Source: Desulfobacula sp. (GTDB lineage: Bacteria > Desulfobacterota > Desulfobacteria > Desulfobacterales > Desulfobacteraceae). Taken from it: a DNA stretch of 10,727 nt. Each line of letters opens with the position of its first letter. Positions within the stretch are counted from its first letter, which is position 1. The translations under genes and the position numbers were made by a program. Positions 1 to 5,749 of this stretch are shown here, piece after piece. A model generated the notes under the pieces. That model was given only the letters and a program-made list of their open reading frames with translations. It was not told where the DNA came from and did not search any database. The DNA lies in the NCBI GenBank assembly GCA_027858355.1, contig JAQICW010000207.1, positions 1-10,727 on the forward strand, given 5' to 3'.

Positions 1-213
1 TTGTATTGATTGGAGAACGGATATGGCTGCATTAAAGGCACGCGCTATCCCAAAAGTTATTGTTCCTTGAATTATTGCATTATCTACATATTCAGTTGAC
101 ATTCTGTCAAAAAAATCAAACCAGGAGACTATGGCTAAAAGAGTTATGGCTGTTAATATATAAGCCCTATTTTTATTGTTATTTACTGCTACAATTTTAG
201 TGATAGCTTCCAT
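1..213 (-). CDS. Membrane protein of unknown family, partial
   Basis: This is the N-terminal 71 codons of a gene that runs off the left edge, so its true length is unknown. The start is ATG at 211-213, preceded by a good Shine-Dalgarno (GAGGAGA, about 221-227). Residues 18-35 form one hydrophobic helix (AYILTAITLLAIVS) that probably spans the inner membrane. A second helical stretch at about 46-70 contains ARAFNAAISVLQS. I do not recognise the family. It lies on the same strand as the cassette genes and follows a short ORF (308-409) by 94 bp, so it may share that cassette or transcript. The reading frame, ribosome site and composition support a real gene; the function is unknown. Confidence 0.7.
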   Translation of the reverse strand, partial: MEAITKIVAVNNNKNRAYILTAITLLAIVSWFDFFDRMSTEYVDNAIIQGTITFGIARAFNAAISVLQSIQ

Positions 214-307
214 TCTTGGCTCTCCTCAAAGATATTCAGTACGCTGACAATTCAAAGCTGTATTGCCTAAAATTTTCTTTTTTTCCTATCCCATAGGCAT
301 ATTGACC

Positions 308-409
308 CTATTTTTTATCTGTTTTTGTAGGGAGGATCACCCCGCGTTTCTTCCCTATACTATATAATAACCGATCAAACATGTTGAGTTCAGGTAGCCT
401 GATTGTCAT
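308..409 (-). CDS. Short hypothetical protein (33 aa)
   Basis: ATG at 407-409 opens a 33-codon frame ending in TAG at 308-310. A strong ribosome site (GGGGAGA, about 418-424) sits 8 nt upstream, which is the main reason to call it. The peptide begins MTIRLPELNMFDRLLYS and has a basic segment GKKRG in the middle. No membrane helix or known motif is visible. It lies between the amber-interrupted gene and the partial membrane protein, in the same direction. It could be a small cassette gene, a leader peptide, or chance. Confidence 0.4.
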   Translation of the reverse strand: MTIRLPELNMFDRLLYSIGKKRGVILPTKTDKK

Positions 410-435
410 GTTGTGATTCTCCCCTTATCTCACCA

Positions 436-475
436 TTTAAACCTATTTATGGATAATCTTTAAAACAGGTTAAGT
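436..475 (-). other. Short attC-like palindrome, doubtful
   Basis: Read on the minus strand: a box ACTTAAC, spacer CTGT, arm TTTA, a middle of about 10 nt, arm TAAA, spacer ATAG, and a box GTTTAAA. The layout and position fit a cassette boundary, since it lies 13 bp after the stop of the 489-911 gene and just before the ribosome site of the next ORF. At 40 bp it is shorter than any attC I would accept with confidence, and the stem is weak. It may be only an AT-rich hairpin. Confidence 0.2.
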
Positions 476-488
476 ATACATATTAAAA

Positions 489-911
489 TCATAAAAAATA
501 ATTCAGTGTCTTGATCTCCAATATTATGTTTGTTGCAGGGCTGTTGTTTTTATTATACCAGTTAATTATAGAAGTCCACTTATTCAAATTATGTTTCATC
601 CAATACGAAAAAGGATTTAGAATAGGATCAGAATTATATTTTTCAAAACATTCTCTAAAAGATTGTTCTTCGTTTTCTGGTATCGAAAAGGTAGCAGCAT
701 AGTTAAATTGAGTTCGATCTAACTTCAGTATGTCATTTCGTAATTGTGCAATAATTATCATCCATTTGAATTGGTTTTTCTTTTCAGTATCCGTGCGGCC
801 TATGGGATCAATCTCAAATTTTATAGCAATAAGGGATCTGTATCCGGAAAGATTATTGGTTTTATTATTCTACCATCTTGAGTGGCTCTCTGTGTGTGTC
901 TTTTGTTCCAT
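489..911 (-). pseudogene. Hypothetical protein, 140 codons, interrupted by an amber codon
   Basis: An ATG at 909-911, just past the attC at 938-1041, opens a frame that reads MEQKTHTESHSRW, then TAG at 870-872, then stays open to TAA at 489-491. The downstream part has an ordinary soluble-protein composition (for example YRSLIAIKFEIDP, FSIPENEEQSFRECFEKY, NPFSYWMKHNLNKW). An internal ATG at 761 would give a 90-aa product but has no good ribosome site and would drop about 36 protein-like residues. Possible readings are a nonsense mutation, an unrecognised start after the amber codon, or amber read-through. The family is not recognised. The start right after an attC fits a cassette gene. Confidence 0.5.
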
Positions 912-937
912 TAAATAGTATTCTGTATCGAACGTTG

Positions 938-1041
938 AACTAACCCATGGCCTTTCCGTATAATGATTGAATACAATTGCTGCCTTGATGGCAACAAACT
1001 TTCCTAACATCGCGTGCTTGTAAAGGCCATTGGCGTTAGTT
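938..1041 (-). other. attC-like recombination site after the EcsC-like gene
   Basis: On the minus strand the R'' box AACTAAC (1041 to 1035) is perfectly complementary to the R' box GTTAGTT (944 to 938). Inside them, GGCCTTT and AAAGGCC arms pair; the 5' side carries two more bases before the arm (GCCAAT) than the 3' side (CCAT). Total length is 104 bp, within the usual attC range. The stop codon of the upstream gene (1036-1038) overlaps the R'' box, a common cassette arrangement. The spacing differs slightly from the other sites here, so it is a good but not certain attC. Confidence 0.65.
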
Positions 1042-1683
1042 GCTTTGTTCTATTATTTCAGTTTTAGATAAAGATTTATCCTGCTCAATTAACTCATGGA
1101 AGAATTTGATAGAACTAAATTGAAACGTTCTGATAATAATCCAATGTGAGATAGATCCCAATATGATACCTATCCCAAAGGGAATGAGCTTCAGGGTCAA
1201 ATTAAAAATAAACTTTTTTGCTAATGCTTTTTGTAATTTTTTAATTATTAATCTTATAGCCTTGTCTGACAGGTTTTTAACCATTTTTTCCCCAATTGGA
1301 TTGCGAAAATCCACAACATTATCAATGTCTAAAGTGGAACCAAAGCATTTAAGGGTTACACGTTTAAGTTTATCTGTGTCAGATATTCCATAGCAATATC
1401 CAATTGAAAAAATAAGATAAACTTGATTTTTTATCAATTGGGAAAAATCGAATACTGAAATTCCAATTTGAATAATGGATCCAACGCCAGGAATTGCACC
1501 GGGAATTGCCATTAATCCACCTTGAATTGCGCATTTTCTCTTTACTTTATTCGCTACTTTTTTTGCTAATTTGTCGTTATCCAATTTTGGATATTTGGTT
1601 TTCATATCATCGACAAACGCAAAAATTTCATCAGTATTTCCCGCAATCAATTCAATAATTTTAAAAACAGGTTTTTCTATCAT
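1036..1683 (-). CDS. EcsC-like membrane-associated protein
   Basis: This 215-aa protein starts at ATG 1681-1683; no strong ribosome site is visible (AAGTAAAAA precedes it). Residues about 55-75 carry the glycine- and proline-rich stretch GGLMAIPGAIPGVGSIIQIG, followed by helices through SQLIKNQVYLIFSIGYCYG. This resembles the EcsC family, whose members have a conserved PG-rich hydrophobic segment and a later helix ending in YG. A second hydrophobic helix is at about 163-185 (LTLKLIPFGIGIILGSISHWIII). EcsC-like proteins are poorly understood; the name comes from a Bacillus transporter locus. It probably sits at the membrane. It is the sole gene of a cassette that starts near 1725 (G|TTATTT) and ends in the attC at 938-1041; its R'' box AACTAAC matches that start in 6 of 7 positions. 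The family call is by eye. Confidence 0.65.
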   Translation of the reverse strand: MIEKPVFKIIELIAGNTDEIFAFVDDMKTKYPKLDNDKLAKKVANKVKRKCAIQGGLMAIPGAIPGVGSIIQIGISVFDFSQLIKNQVYLIFSIGYCYGISDTDKLKRVTLKCFGSTLDIDNVVDFRNPIGEKMVKNLSDKAIRLIIKKLQKALAKKFIFNLTLKLIPFGIGIILGSISHWIIIRTFQFSSIKFFHELIEQDKSLSKTEIIEQSN

Positions 1684-1752
1684 TTTTTACTTATAACACC
1701 AAAATATGTCGTATTGGGAAAATAACGCACAAGAAAATCTGGCGTTTCGGAA

Positions 1753-1978
1753 GGTTTTACCCTGCCTATCCGGTTATTTCCCAAGATAGTTGAACGTAAA
1801 TCTCGACACTTTCCAGAATATTTTCATGCCCCCTCGTATAGCCCAGATAGGTGGGCGCGACAGCTCGCATAGCGATCCCTGGCGTAATGTCAAATGCGAC
1901 CATCGGCCAATATTTAGGGTTAAAAGCGACTATCAAAAGTCGCTTTGGGAGTCACCCGGATAGGCAGGGGTTTTACCT
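1753..1978. mobile_element. MITE-like element bounded by inverted repeats
   Basis: CCCTGCCTATCCGG at 1760-1773 recurs as its exact reverse complement at 1956-1969, flanked by GGTTTTAC on the left and by GTAAAAC (minus strand) on the right. Near the right end, AAATGCGACCATC (1892-1904) and AAAAGCGACTATC (1922-1934) form a direct repeat 30 bp apart, and AAAGCGACT/AGTCGCTTT (1923-1946) forms a hairpin. Repeated subterminal motifs of this kind recall the ends of IS21-type elements. No transposase is present, so a small non-autonomous element or solo IS end is the best guess. No target duplication was identified. Confidence 0.45.
1766..1903 (-). CDS. Short ORF inside the inverted-repeat element (45 aa)
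   Basis: ATG at 1901-1903 opens a 45-codon frame ending TAG at 1766-1768 inside the left inverted repeat. The frame is open from 1951 (61 codons), with IVAF and MVAF reflecting the DNA direct repeat. The product (MVAFDITPGIAMRAVAPTYL...) looks protein-like but has no ribosome site that I can see. It may be a by-product of the repeat's sequence or a relic of a longer gene. Confidence 0.2.
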   Translation of the reverse strand: MVAFDITPGIAMRAVAPTYLGYTRGHENILESVEIYVQLSWEITG

Positions 1979-2120
1979 CATCGAATTGTCGATCTGCATA
2001 TACTTGATCAAAGATTTGTCGTTCTTTTTCTTTTTTTGAATTAGTAGCAACCATTCTGTTCTCGCATTATAGTTATCGTGATTAAAAAACTAAATCATAT
2101 TCATACACCAAAGATGCTTA

Positions 2121-2684
2121 TCAGGAGTGGCCTTTAGCCCCCCTCTTTAAGTTCGCTGGTTTGTTTTCTTTATGTTGCGATGCAATCTCTTGAGCCAACG
2201 TCTCTTGCCTATTAAGCATCTTATGAATAAAACTGCTGTTTGATTCCACATCCAACCTGAAATTTTCAAGAAAACCTAAGGCATGAATAAAAGCCAACTT
2301 CAACTGATCACTTTTAGGACACTGCTTGAGATCGTTATAATCAGAATCATTGGCGGATATTTCAAGGTGCTTTTGGATCACTGCATCACATCTGGATTCA
2401 CGCTTGTTTGATTCTAAATTATGGGCAAGATCATTACAAAGTGAGTTGATTAAAGTAATAAGGGACCACATCTCATCGTCTGGCTGTCGCCAACAAATTG
2501 CTTGTGACAATACAGTCTTATTGTGAAAACTAAACCTTGCCCGGTGAATTACTTTTGCATTAGGGAAAAAACTGGAAATAATGAGCTCAAGTTTCTCCTC
2601 AAGCAGAAGATGCCCTTTCAAGACGAGTGTAAGGTCGTCACCCTTGGGCATATATTGAATGAATTTTTCAAGAATCTTGTCCAT
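2121..2684 (-). CDS. HEPN/MltR-like protein
   Basis: This 187-aa soluble protein starts at ATG 2682-2684 with a weak purine-rich site (ACGAGAA) upstream. It is largely helical: LVLKGHLLLEEKLELIISSFF at about 19-39, then LSQAICW, then WSLITLINSLCNDLAHNLES at about 73-92. The order GHLLLEE...LN.L.NDLAHNL resembles MltR-type and HEPN-fold proteins, where an R-x4-6-H motif can form an RNase site. Here the position before NDLAH is Cys rather than the usual Arg, so RNase activity is doubtful. The C-terminal 30 residues are polar and basic. It is the only gene of its cassette, with its start 11 bp from the attC R' box (2695-2701). A toxin or defence role is possible but unproven. Confidence 0.55.
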   Translation of the reverse strand: MDKILEKFIQYMPKGDDLTLVLKGHLLLEEKLELIISSFFPNAKVIHRARFSFHNKTVLSQAICWRQPDDEMWSLITLINSLCNDLAHNLESNKRESRCDAVIQKHLEISANDSDYNDLKQCPKSDQLKLAFIHALGFLENFRLDVESNSSFIHKMLNRQETLAQEIASQHKENKPANLKRGAKGHS

Positions 2685-2694
2685 TATAATTTCT

Positions 2695-2821
2695 CGTTAA
2701 CGGAAAGTTGAGAGGCCGGGCTTTTAGAGCAACCAACCTCATCCATCCGAAAATAGTTGATCAAAGATACTGTGTTTGCGAGCCTGTTTAGTAGCCGGTC
2801 CCCTCAAACGCCTGGTTAAAA
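2695..2821 (-). other. attC site of the gene-less cassette
   Basis: On the minus strand: R'' TTTTAAC (2821 to 2815), spacer CAGG, arm C-GTT-T-GAGGGG-A-CCGG (2810 to 2795), a 74-nt middle, arm CCGG-CCTCTC-AAC-T (2717 to 2706), spacer TTCC, R' GTTAACG (2701 to 2695). The arms pair with one extra T in the 5' arm and a second extra A, the pattern of extrahelical bases that directs integron integrases to one strand. The R'' box is an exact complement of GTTAAAA, the start of the same cassette at 3186. Length is 127 bp. Confidence 0.75.
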
Positions 2822-2900
2822 GCCGATTTTATTTGCTATTTACCAACTACCCAAATTTGATAACAAACTATTATTGCAAAATATTTTTGATTTTATTTTT

Positions 2901-2942
2901 CTATTTAGCCATTTTGCCAGCATTGGCATTTTGGCTAAATAG
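2901..2942. repeat. Bipartite palindrome, copy 1
   Basis: Outer arms CTATTTAGCCA (2901-2911) and TGGCTAAATAG (2932-2942) are exact complements. Inside, after a TTT/TTT internal loop, TGCCA (2915-2919) and TGGCA (2924-2928) pair around the loop GCAT. The result is a symmetric two-step hairpin or a nested pair of binding sites. Confidence 0.8.
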
Positions 2943-2973
2943 GAATTGTTTGACTCTGTTTTTTTTTGATACT

Positions 2974-3017
2974 ACTATTTGGCGGATTTGGCAACATTGC
3001 CATTTTCGCCAAATAGT
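2974..3017. repeat. Bipartite palindrome, copy 2
   Basis: Outer arms ACTATTTGGCG (2974-2984) and CGCCAAATAGT (3007-3017) are exact complements. Inner arms TGGCA (2989-2993) and TGCCA (2998-3002) pair around ACAT, with a four-base internal loop on each side. It has the same design as the palindrome at 2901-2942, sharing CTATTT and the TGGCA/TGCCA core, with compensating changes in the outer arms. Confidence 0.8.
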
Positions 3018-3041
3018 ACAAATGATGCCTTTTCCATTTAT

Positions 3042-3135
3042 ATGAAAGTAGTGCGTTATGAGTTATGAGTCATGAGAACCAACTTGTCAATTTAGCTTCC
3101 CTCAATACCCAATACTCACCACTCATTACTTTCAT
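3042..3135. repeat. Long imperfect inverted repeat, ATGAGT-rich
   Basis: ATGAAAGTA (3042-3050) is complementary to TACTTTCAT (3127-3135). Inside, iterated TATGAGT-like motifs on the left pair roughly with CTCAATACC/ACTCACC motifs on the right (3101-3120). Arms are about 35 bp and about 70 percent matched. It could form a long RNA hairpin. Confidence 0.55.
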
Positions 3136-3179
3136 CCTTTGTTGTGCCTGCCAGGGCATGGGGGTTATTCCATTTTACC

Positions 3180-3302
3180 TTTTAACGGTTGGGTAACGGG
3201 CAGCAAGGGTTTTCAAAAAAAATAATTGAAGGCACATTCAAAAGTTGTTTTAACCTTTAAAAAGAAGCAGACCTTGCTGTCCGGTTCACCCGCTGGTTCG
3301 GT
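3180..3302 (-). other. attC site after the HhH-like gene
   Basis: On the minus strand: R'' ACCGAAC (3302 to 3296), spacer CAGC, arm GGGT-G-AACCGGACAGCAAGG (3291 to 3272), a middle of about 60 nt, arm CCTTGCTGCCCGTTACCC (3208 to 3191), spacer AACC, R' GTTAAAA (3186 to 3180). The arms pair with an extra G in the 5' arm. It begins 7 bp past the stop of the 3310-3945 gene. Its R'' is an exact complement of GTTCGGT at 3971, the presumed start of the same cassette. Its arms are nearly identical to those of the site at 5750-5875. Length is 123 bp. Confidence 0.8.
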
Positions 3303-3309
3303 TTTTTCT

Positions 3310-3945
3310 TTATCTTGCTGAAACCCATAAAACCATGTCAACTTTTCGAGGGCTCCAAAAAGATGTTTGAAACTCTGCGTTAAGTCGTTTTGCCTTTTCT
3401 TTCATTATGTTAATCAATGTTACACCGTCTTTGATTTTGATTTGGTCTGAGTTCATCGCAGAAATTGCTGATTTCTCAGGCAAACTATTCACTTCCAAAA
3501 GTGCTTTAACAGCGAATTGGTCAACAGTAGCGAAATAGGAGGGAAATAAAATTGCTAATAAACCGGAAGCACCAGGTGGCCCCAACCCCCTTATTTTGCA
3601 TGCTGTTTTAAGTCCTGTGGCAATATCTTCTTTGTTCAAATTAAATATCTTCTCTTTTATTTGGAAAAGATTATCAAGACTGTCATTTGGTCCAAGATAC
3701 CTCTTGAGTTGCGTGGTTGTGGTTTTATATCTGTTTGGGGCGGTATATTTCCAAAAGAAATATTTTGTTAAAAGAAATTCATACCACTGTTTTGAGTTCA
3801 TATTTTCCACTTTGTCAGAATGAATCGAGTCAAATTCTTTTTCAATTTCAAGATGGGTGGGCTTTACAAAGCTCCAATATTTATTTAGCGCAGCGAGCCA
3901 CTCTTTTTCCTCGTTGCTTTTCCATAATTCATTTGTCGATAGCAT
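3310..3945 (-). CDS. Hypothetical protein with a helix-hairpin-helix-like segment
   Basis: This 211-aa soluble protein starts at ATG 3943-3945 behind a clear ribosome site (AAAAGGAAA, about 3955-3963). The family is not recognised with certainty. Residues about 117-145 (KIRGLGPPGASGLLAILFP, then FATVDQFA) have the GxGxxxA pattern followed by an aspartate in VDxF, recalling the helix-hairpin-helix and following catalytic-Asp region of DNA glycosylases. The N-terminal part is rich in Trp and Lys (KEWLAALNKYWSFVKPTH; KYFFWKYT). The usual iron-sulfur cysteines of MutY/Nth enzymes are absent. DNA binding is an inference from this motif. It is the sole gene of a cassette running from 3970 to the attC at 3180-3302; the two ends match 7 of 7 at the R boxes. 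Confidence 0.65.
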   Translation of the reverse strand: MLSTNELWKSNEEKEWLAALNKYWSFVKPTHLEIEKEFDSIHSDKVENMNSKQWYEFLLTKYFFWKYTAPNRYKTTTTQLKRYLGPNDSLDNLFQIKEKIFNLNKEDIATGLKTACKIRGLGPPGASGLLAILFPSYFATVDQFAVKALLEVNSLPEKSAISAMNSDQIKIKDGVTLINIMKEKAKRLNAEFQTSFWSPRKVDMVLWVSAR

Positions 3946-3964
3946 CAGTTAATTTCCTTTTAGA

Positions 3965-3971
3965 ACCGAAC
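3965..3971 (-). other. Cassette boundary (R' box GTTCGGT)
   Basis: On the minus strand GTTCGGT lies 20 bp upstream of the 3310-3945 start codon. It is an exact complement of that cassette's R'' box (ACCGAAC, 3296-3302), as expected where a circular cassette was opened between G and TT. I could not find a convincing stem on its upstream side, so the attC that should precede it is lost or unrecognised. Confidence 0.45.
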
Positions 3972-4024
3972 GTCTCGCGGGCATTGCGGAAACCTTTGTA
4001 ACAAGTGATAAACTTTGACCTGAA

Positions 4025-4210
4025 TCAGCCATGCAAAAAAGTGCCGATATAGCCCGGTCGGATGTGCAAGCGTTTGACAGCGAAATATGATGAGTCAAAA
4101 ATTCTGTCTTCAAACTCGAAAGGCCGACCGACAATTCTTTCTAAATCGTATTGAAGGTCTATCACTCGTGTCCTTTCGGTAAGCCTGCTTGAAAATCCTT
4201 TCATGGGCAT
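4025..4210 (-). CDS. Hypothetical protein (61 aa), uncertain
   Basis: ATG at 4208-4210 opens a 61-codon frame ending TGA at 4025-4027. The product is mixed charged and aromatic (RTRVIDLQYDLERIVGRPFEFEDRIFD, cut at several points by basic residues) and codon use looks protein-like. No good ribosome site is visible, and an internal Met at codon 3 is an alternative start. Nothing identifies a family. It lies between the Fic gene and the HhH-like cassette; an overlapping frame at 3949-4134 is judged a shadow. It may be a small cassette gene or the tail of a decayed one. Confidence 0.35.
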   Translation of the reverse strand: MPMKGFSSRLTERTRVIDLQYDLERIVGRPFEFEDRIFDSSYFAVKRLHIRPGYIGTFLHG

Positions 4211-4432
4211 AATATTATCGATTCCGAAACAATTTGAAAGAATCTATGACTTGGTGCGTAGCTGGACTATGACATTTTAAGAATGTATCAGGCCTATAAA
4301 TATCAATGACAGACAATATGGATTGAGGTTGAAGTTGCATTTTTTGGACTCCCGATGTTTATTGATATATTGTATAAATATTCGGATTAATTTTTTAAGA
4401 GAATATAACTTTGAAAAGCTGCGGCTTGTCCG
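4211..4432. other. Intergenic stretch after the fic gene
   Basis: AT-rich, with no convincing ORF, stem or terminator. An attC belonging to the fic cassette was expected here or just below and was not found; the GTT-containing sites at 4327, 4333 and 4357 lack matching arms. Confidence 0.5.
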
Positions 4433-5611
4433 TCAGCATTTTCCTTGTTGATTTTTTTTTATCCCCTCTTCTTCAAGTGATATCGTTGGATAAAAAGGTG
4501 CAAAATTAAGTACATACCGGGTACTTTTTAGTTTGCCTGTTTTTGTAAAAATTTCTTTATCAACCAAATCTCTTAAATCCCTTGTAGCTGTTGCCGATGG
4601 AATTTTAACAATTGACATATAATTTTTAGCACTAAAGCCTCCGGAAAATCCCTTGAGACCTTCTCTAAAAATCCGTAAAATTGCCTTCTTTTGTCTTGGA
4701 TTCAGAAGCGTTTCATACACATCAAGAAACTTTGCTTTGGCTATTACGAAATCAACCAGTCTTATGGTCTGTTTCTGTGCTTCAATAATAGTTTTACCAA
4801 AGTAATAAAGCCAAGGCGTGATCTGATTGTTTTTGTTTTGTAGTTCTAATATTTTATAATAATCTTTTTCCTTATCACTGATCGTTGAAGATAAAGCGAT
4901 AAGTGTCGGTTTTCCCAAGCTCTGAGACAGGGCTTTTTCAGTTAAAGCCCTGCCAATACGCCCGTTACCATCTTCAAAAGGATGAATGGTAATAAAATGC
5001 AAATGTGTTATACCAGCCCTTATTAATGGCGGCAACGGTGCTTTTCCCCCTGGAGCTGTTCTATTGAACCAACTTATAAATTGATCCATTTCTTTTGGGA
5101 TTTTAGAGGCAGGCGGAGCAATGAAATGAATTTGGGGTTTATCAATCCGTCCAGACACCACTCGCATATCATCTTCGCTTTTCCGGTATTTTCCCCTTTC
5201 CAAATCCGTTCTTCCGTTCAATAATTTGTCATGCCAGGCCAAAAGAGTTTCATTGGTTAAAGGAGAATTAAAATCAGTGTACAAATCTTTCATCATCATT
5301 GCGATACCAGCTTCTTCTGGTCTTATATTCCCATGCAAATATTTTTCCCCTACACCAAATTCTTTACAGATGGATGATTGAAGGCTGTCTCTGTCTAAAA
5401 ACTCACCTTCTATTTCAGAAGTTTTCAATGCTTCGTTGCAGATAATTTCAATTCTGAATTCATCCAGGTCGTCTTTAGAAAGGTGCCGCAGAACACCAAT
5501 TGAGATACCTGATTCTTTGGTATATTCATTTTCCAGGGGATCTAATTTTTTCTTGTCATAAAAAAAATTGGGCCAATCGTCCTGCTGCCAATTCCAGGTT
5601 TTTAATGTCAT
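4433..5611 (-). CDS. Fic family protein, class II self-inhibited, with N-terminal DUF4172-like region
   Basis: This 392-aa protein starts at ATG 5609-5611 behind AAAGGA (about 5621-5626). The order is an N-terminal region beginning TWNWQQDDWPNFFYD, resembling DUF4172; an inhibitory helix motif TSEIEG at residues 64-69, which fits (S/T)xxxE(G/N); a Fic domain with the complete catalytic motif HPFEDGNGRIGR at 210-221; and a C-terminal winged-helix-like part at about 303-370. Fic enzymes usually transfer AMP from ATP to a hydroxyl on a target protein, and the inhibitory Glu68 placed before the Fic core defines class II. All key residues are present, so it should be active. The target is unknown. 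A 13-bp inverted repeat lies directly upstream (5629-5665), and the winged helix could bind it for autoregulation. It follows the attC at 5750-5875 as the apparent first gene of a cassette. At about 1.2 kb it is large for cassette cargo. Confidence 0.9.
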   Translation of the reverse strand: MTLKTWNWQQDDWPNFFYDKKKLDPLENEYTKESGISIGVLRHLSKDDLDEFRIEIICNEALKTSEIEGEFLDRDSLQSSICKEFGVGEKYLHGNIRPEEAGIAMMMKDLYTDFNSPLTNETLLAWHDKLLNGRTDLERGKYRKSEDDMRVVSGRIDKPQIHFIAPPASKIPKEMDQFISWFNRTAPGGKAPLPPLIRAGITHLHFITIHPFEDGNGRIGRALTEKALSQSLGKPTLIALSSTISDKEKDYYKILELQNKNNQITPWLYYFGKTIIEAQKQTIRLVDFVIAKAKFLDVYETLLNPRQKKAILRIFREGLKGFSGGFSAKNYMSIVKIPSATATRDLRDLVDKEIFTKTGKLKSTRYVLNFAPFYPTISLEEEGIKKNQQGKC

Positions 5612-5628
5612 GATCTGTTATCCTTTAC

Positions 5629-5665
5629 TTTATAGATCAAAACATACTGCTATTTGATCTATAAA
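5629..5665 (-). promoter_or_regulatory. Inverted-repeat operator upstream of fic
   Basis: TTTATAGATCAAA (5629-5641) and TTTGATCTATAAA (5653-5665) are exact complements separated by 11 bp. The repeat sits 18-54 nt upstream of the fic start codon, between the ribosome site and the cassette boundary, where the promoter must be. Its perfection and position point to a dimeric repressor site; control by the Fic protein's own C-terminal winged helix is an inference. Confidence 0.65.
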
Positions 5666-5749
5666 ACAACAATTTTTACATCAGCCATTTATTTTTTGTT
5701 TTTAAACCTGTTCCCATTAAGCGAACTTGAATCGCTGCAGCGCAGTTGC

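Larger units (their letters stand above)
1720..2078 (-). other. Possible attC split by an inverted-repeat element
   Basis: On the minus strand there is a candidate R'' CGATAAC (2078 to 2072) after the HEPN-like gene and a candidate R' GTTATTT (1726 to 1720) before the EcsC-like gene. CGATAAC matches the complement of this cassette's start (GTTAACG at 2701) in 6 of 7 positions, and GTTATTT matches the next cassette's R'' in 6 of 7. The span of 359 bp is too long for an attC, but removing the element at about 1753-1978 leaves about 133 bp. I could not find convincing complementary arms, so the call is weak. Confidence 0.3.
2822..3179. other. Body of a cassette with no credible gene
   Basis: Together with its attC this makes a cassette of about 485 bp (3185 down to 2701). 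I see no minus-strand ORF with a ribosome site; a plus-strand frame of 89 codons over this stretch (2776-3045) crosses the attC and both palindromes and looks accidental. The stretch holds two related bipartite palindromes (2901-2942 and 2974-3017) and a long imperfect inverted repeat (3042-3135). It may encode an RNA or carry protein-binding sites. Confidence 0.55.

Noticed and set aside
285..300. Stem CCTAT-CCC-ATAGG next to a T run, considered as a terminator
   Set aside because: The T run precedes the stem on the plus strand and reads as A after the stem on the minus strand, so it fits neither direction.
1919..1925. GTTAAAA as an R'' box for the HEPN-like cassette
   Set aside because: It is part of the repeat within the inverted-repeat element, lacks a matching arm, and the cassette's start points instead to CGATAAC at 2072-2078.
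1756..1973. Considered as a single large attC
   Set aside because: The inverted repeats are 180 bp apart, with no AAC/GTT boxes at the right spacing; a small mobile element fits better.
2776..3045. Plus-strand ORF of 89 codons
   Set aside because: It crosses an attC site and two palindromes, runs against every supported gene, and has low-complexity hydrophobic content.
3949..4134. 61-codon minus-strand ORF overlapping 4025-4210
   Set aside because: Poor composition, no ribosome site, and it crosses the cassette boundary at 3971.
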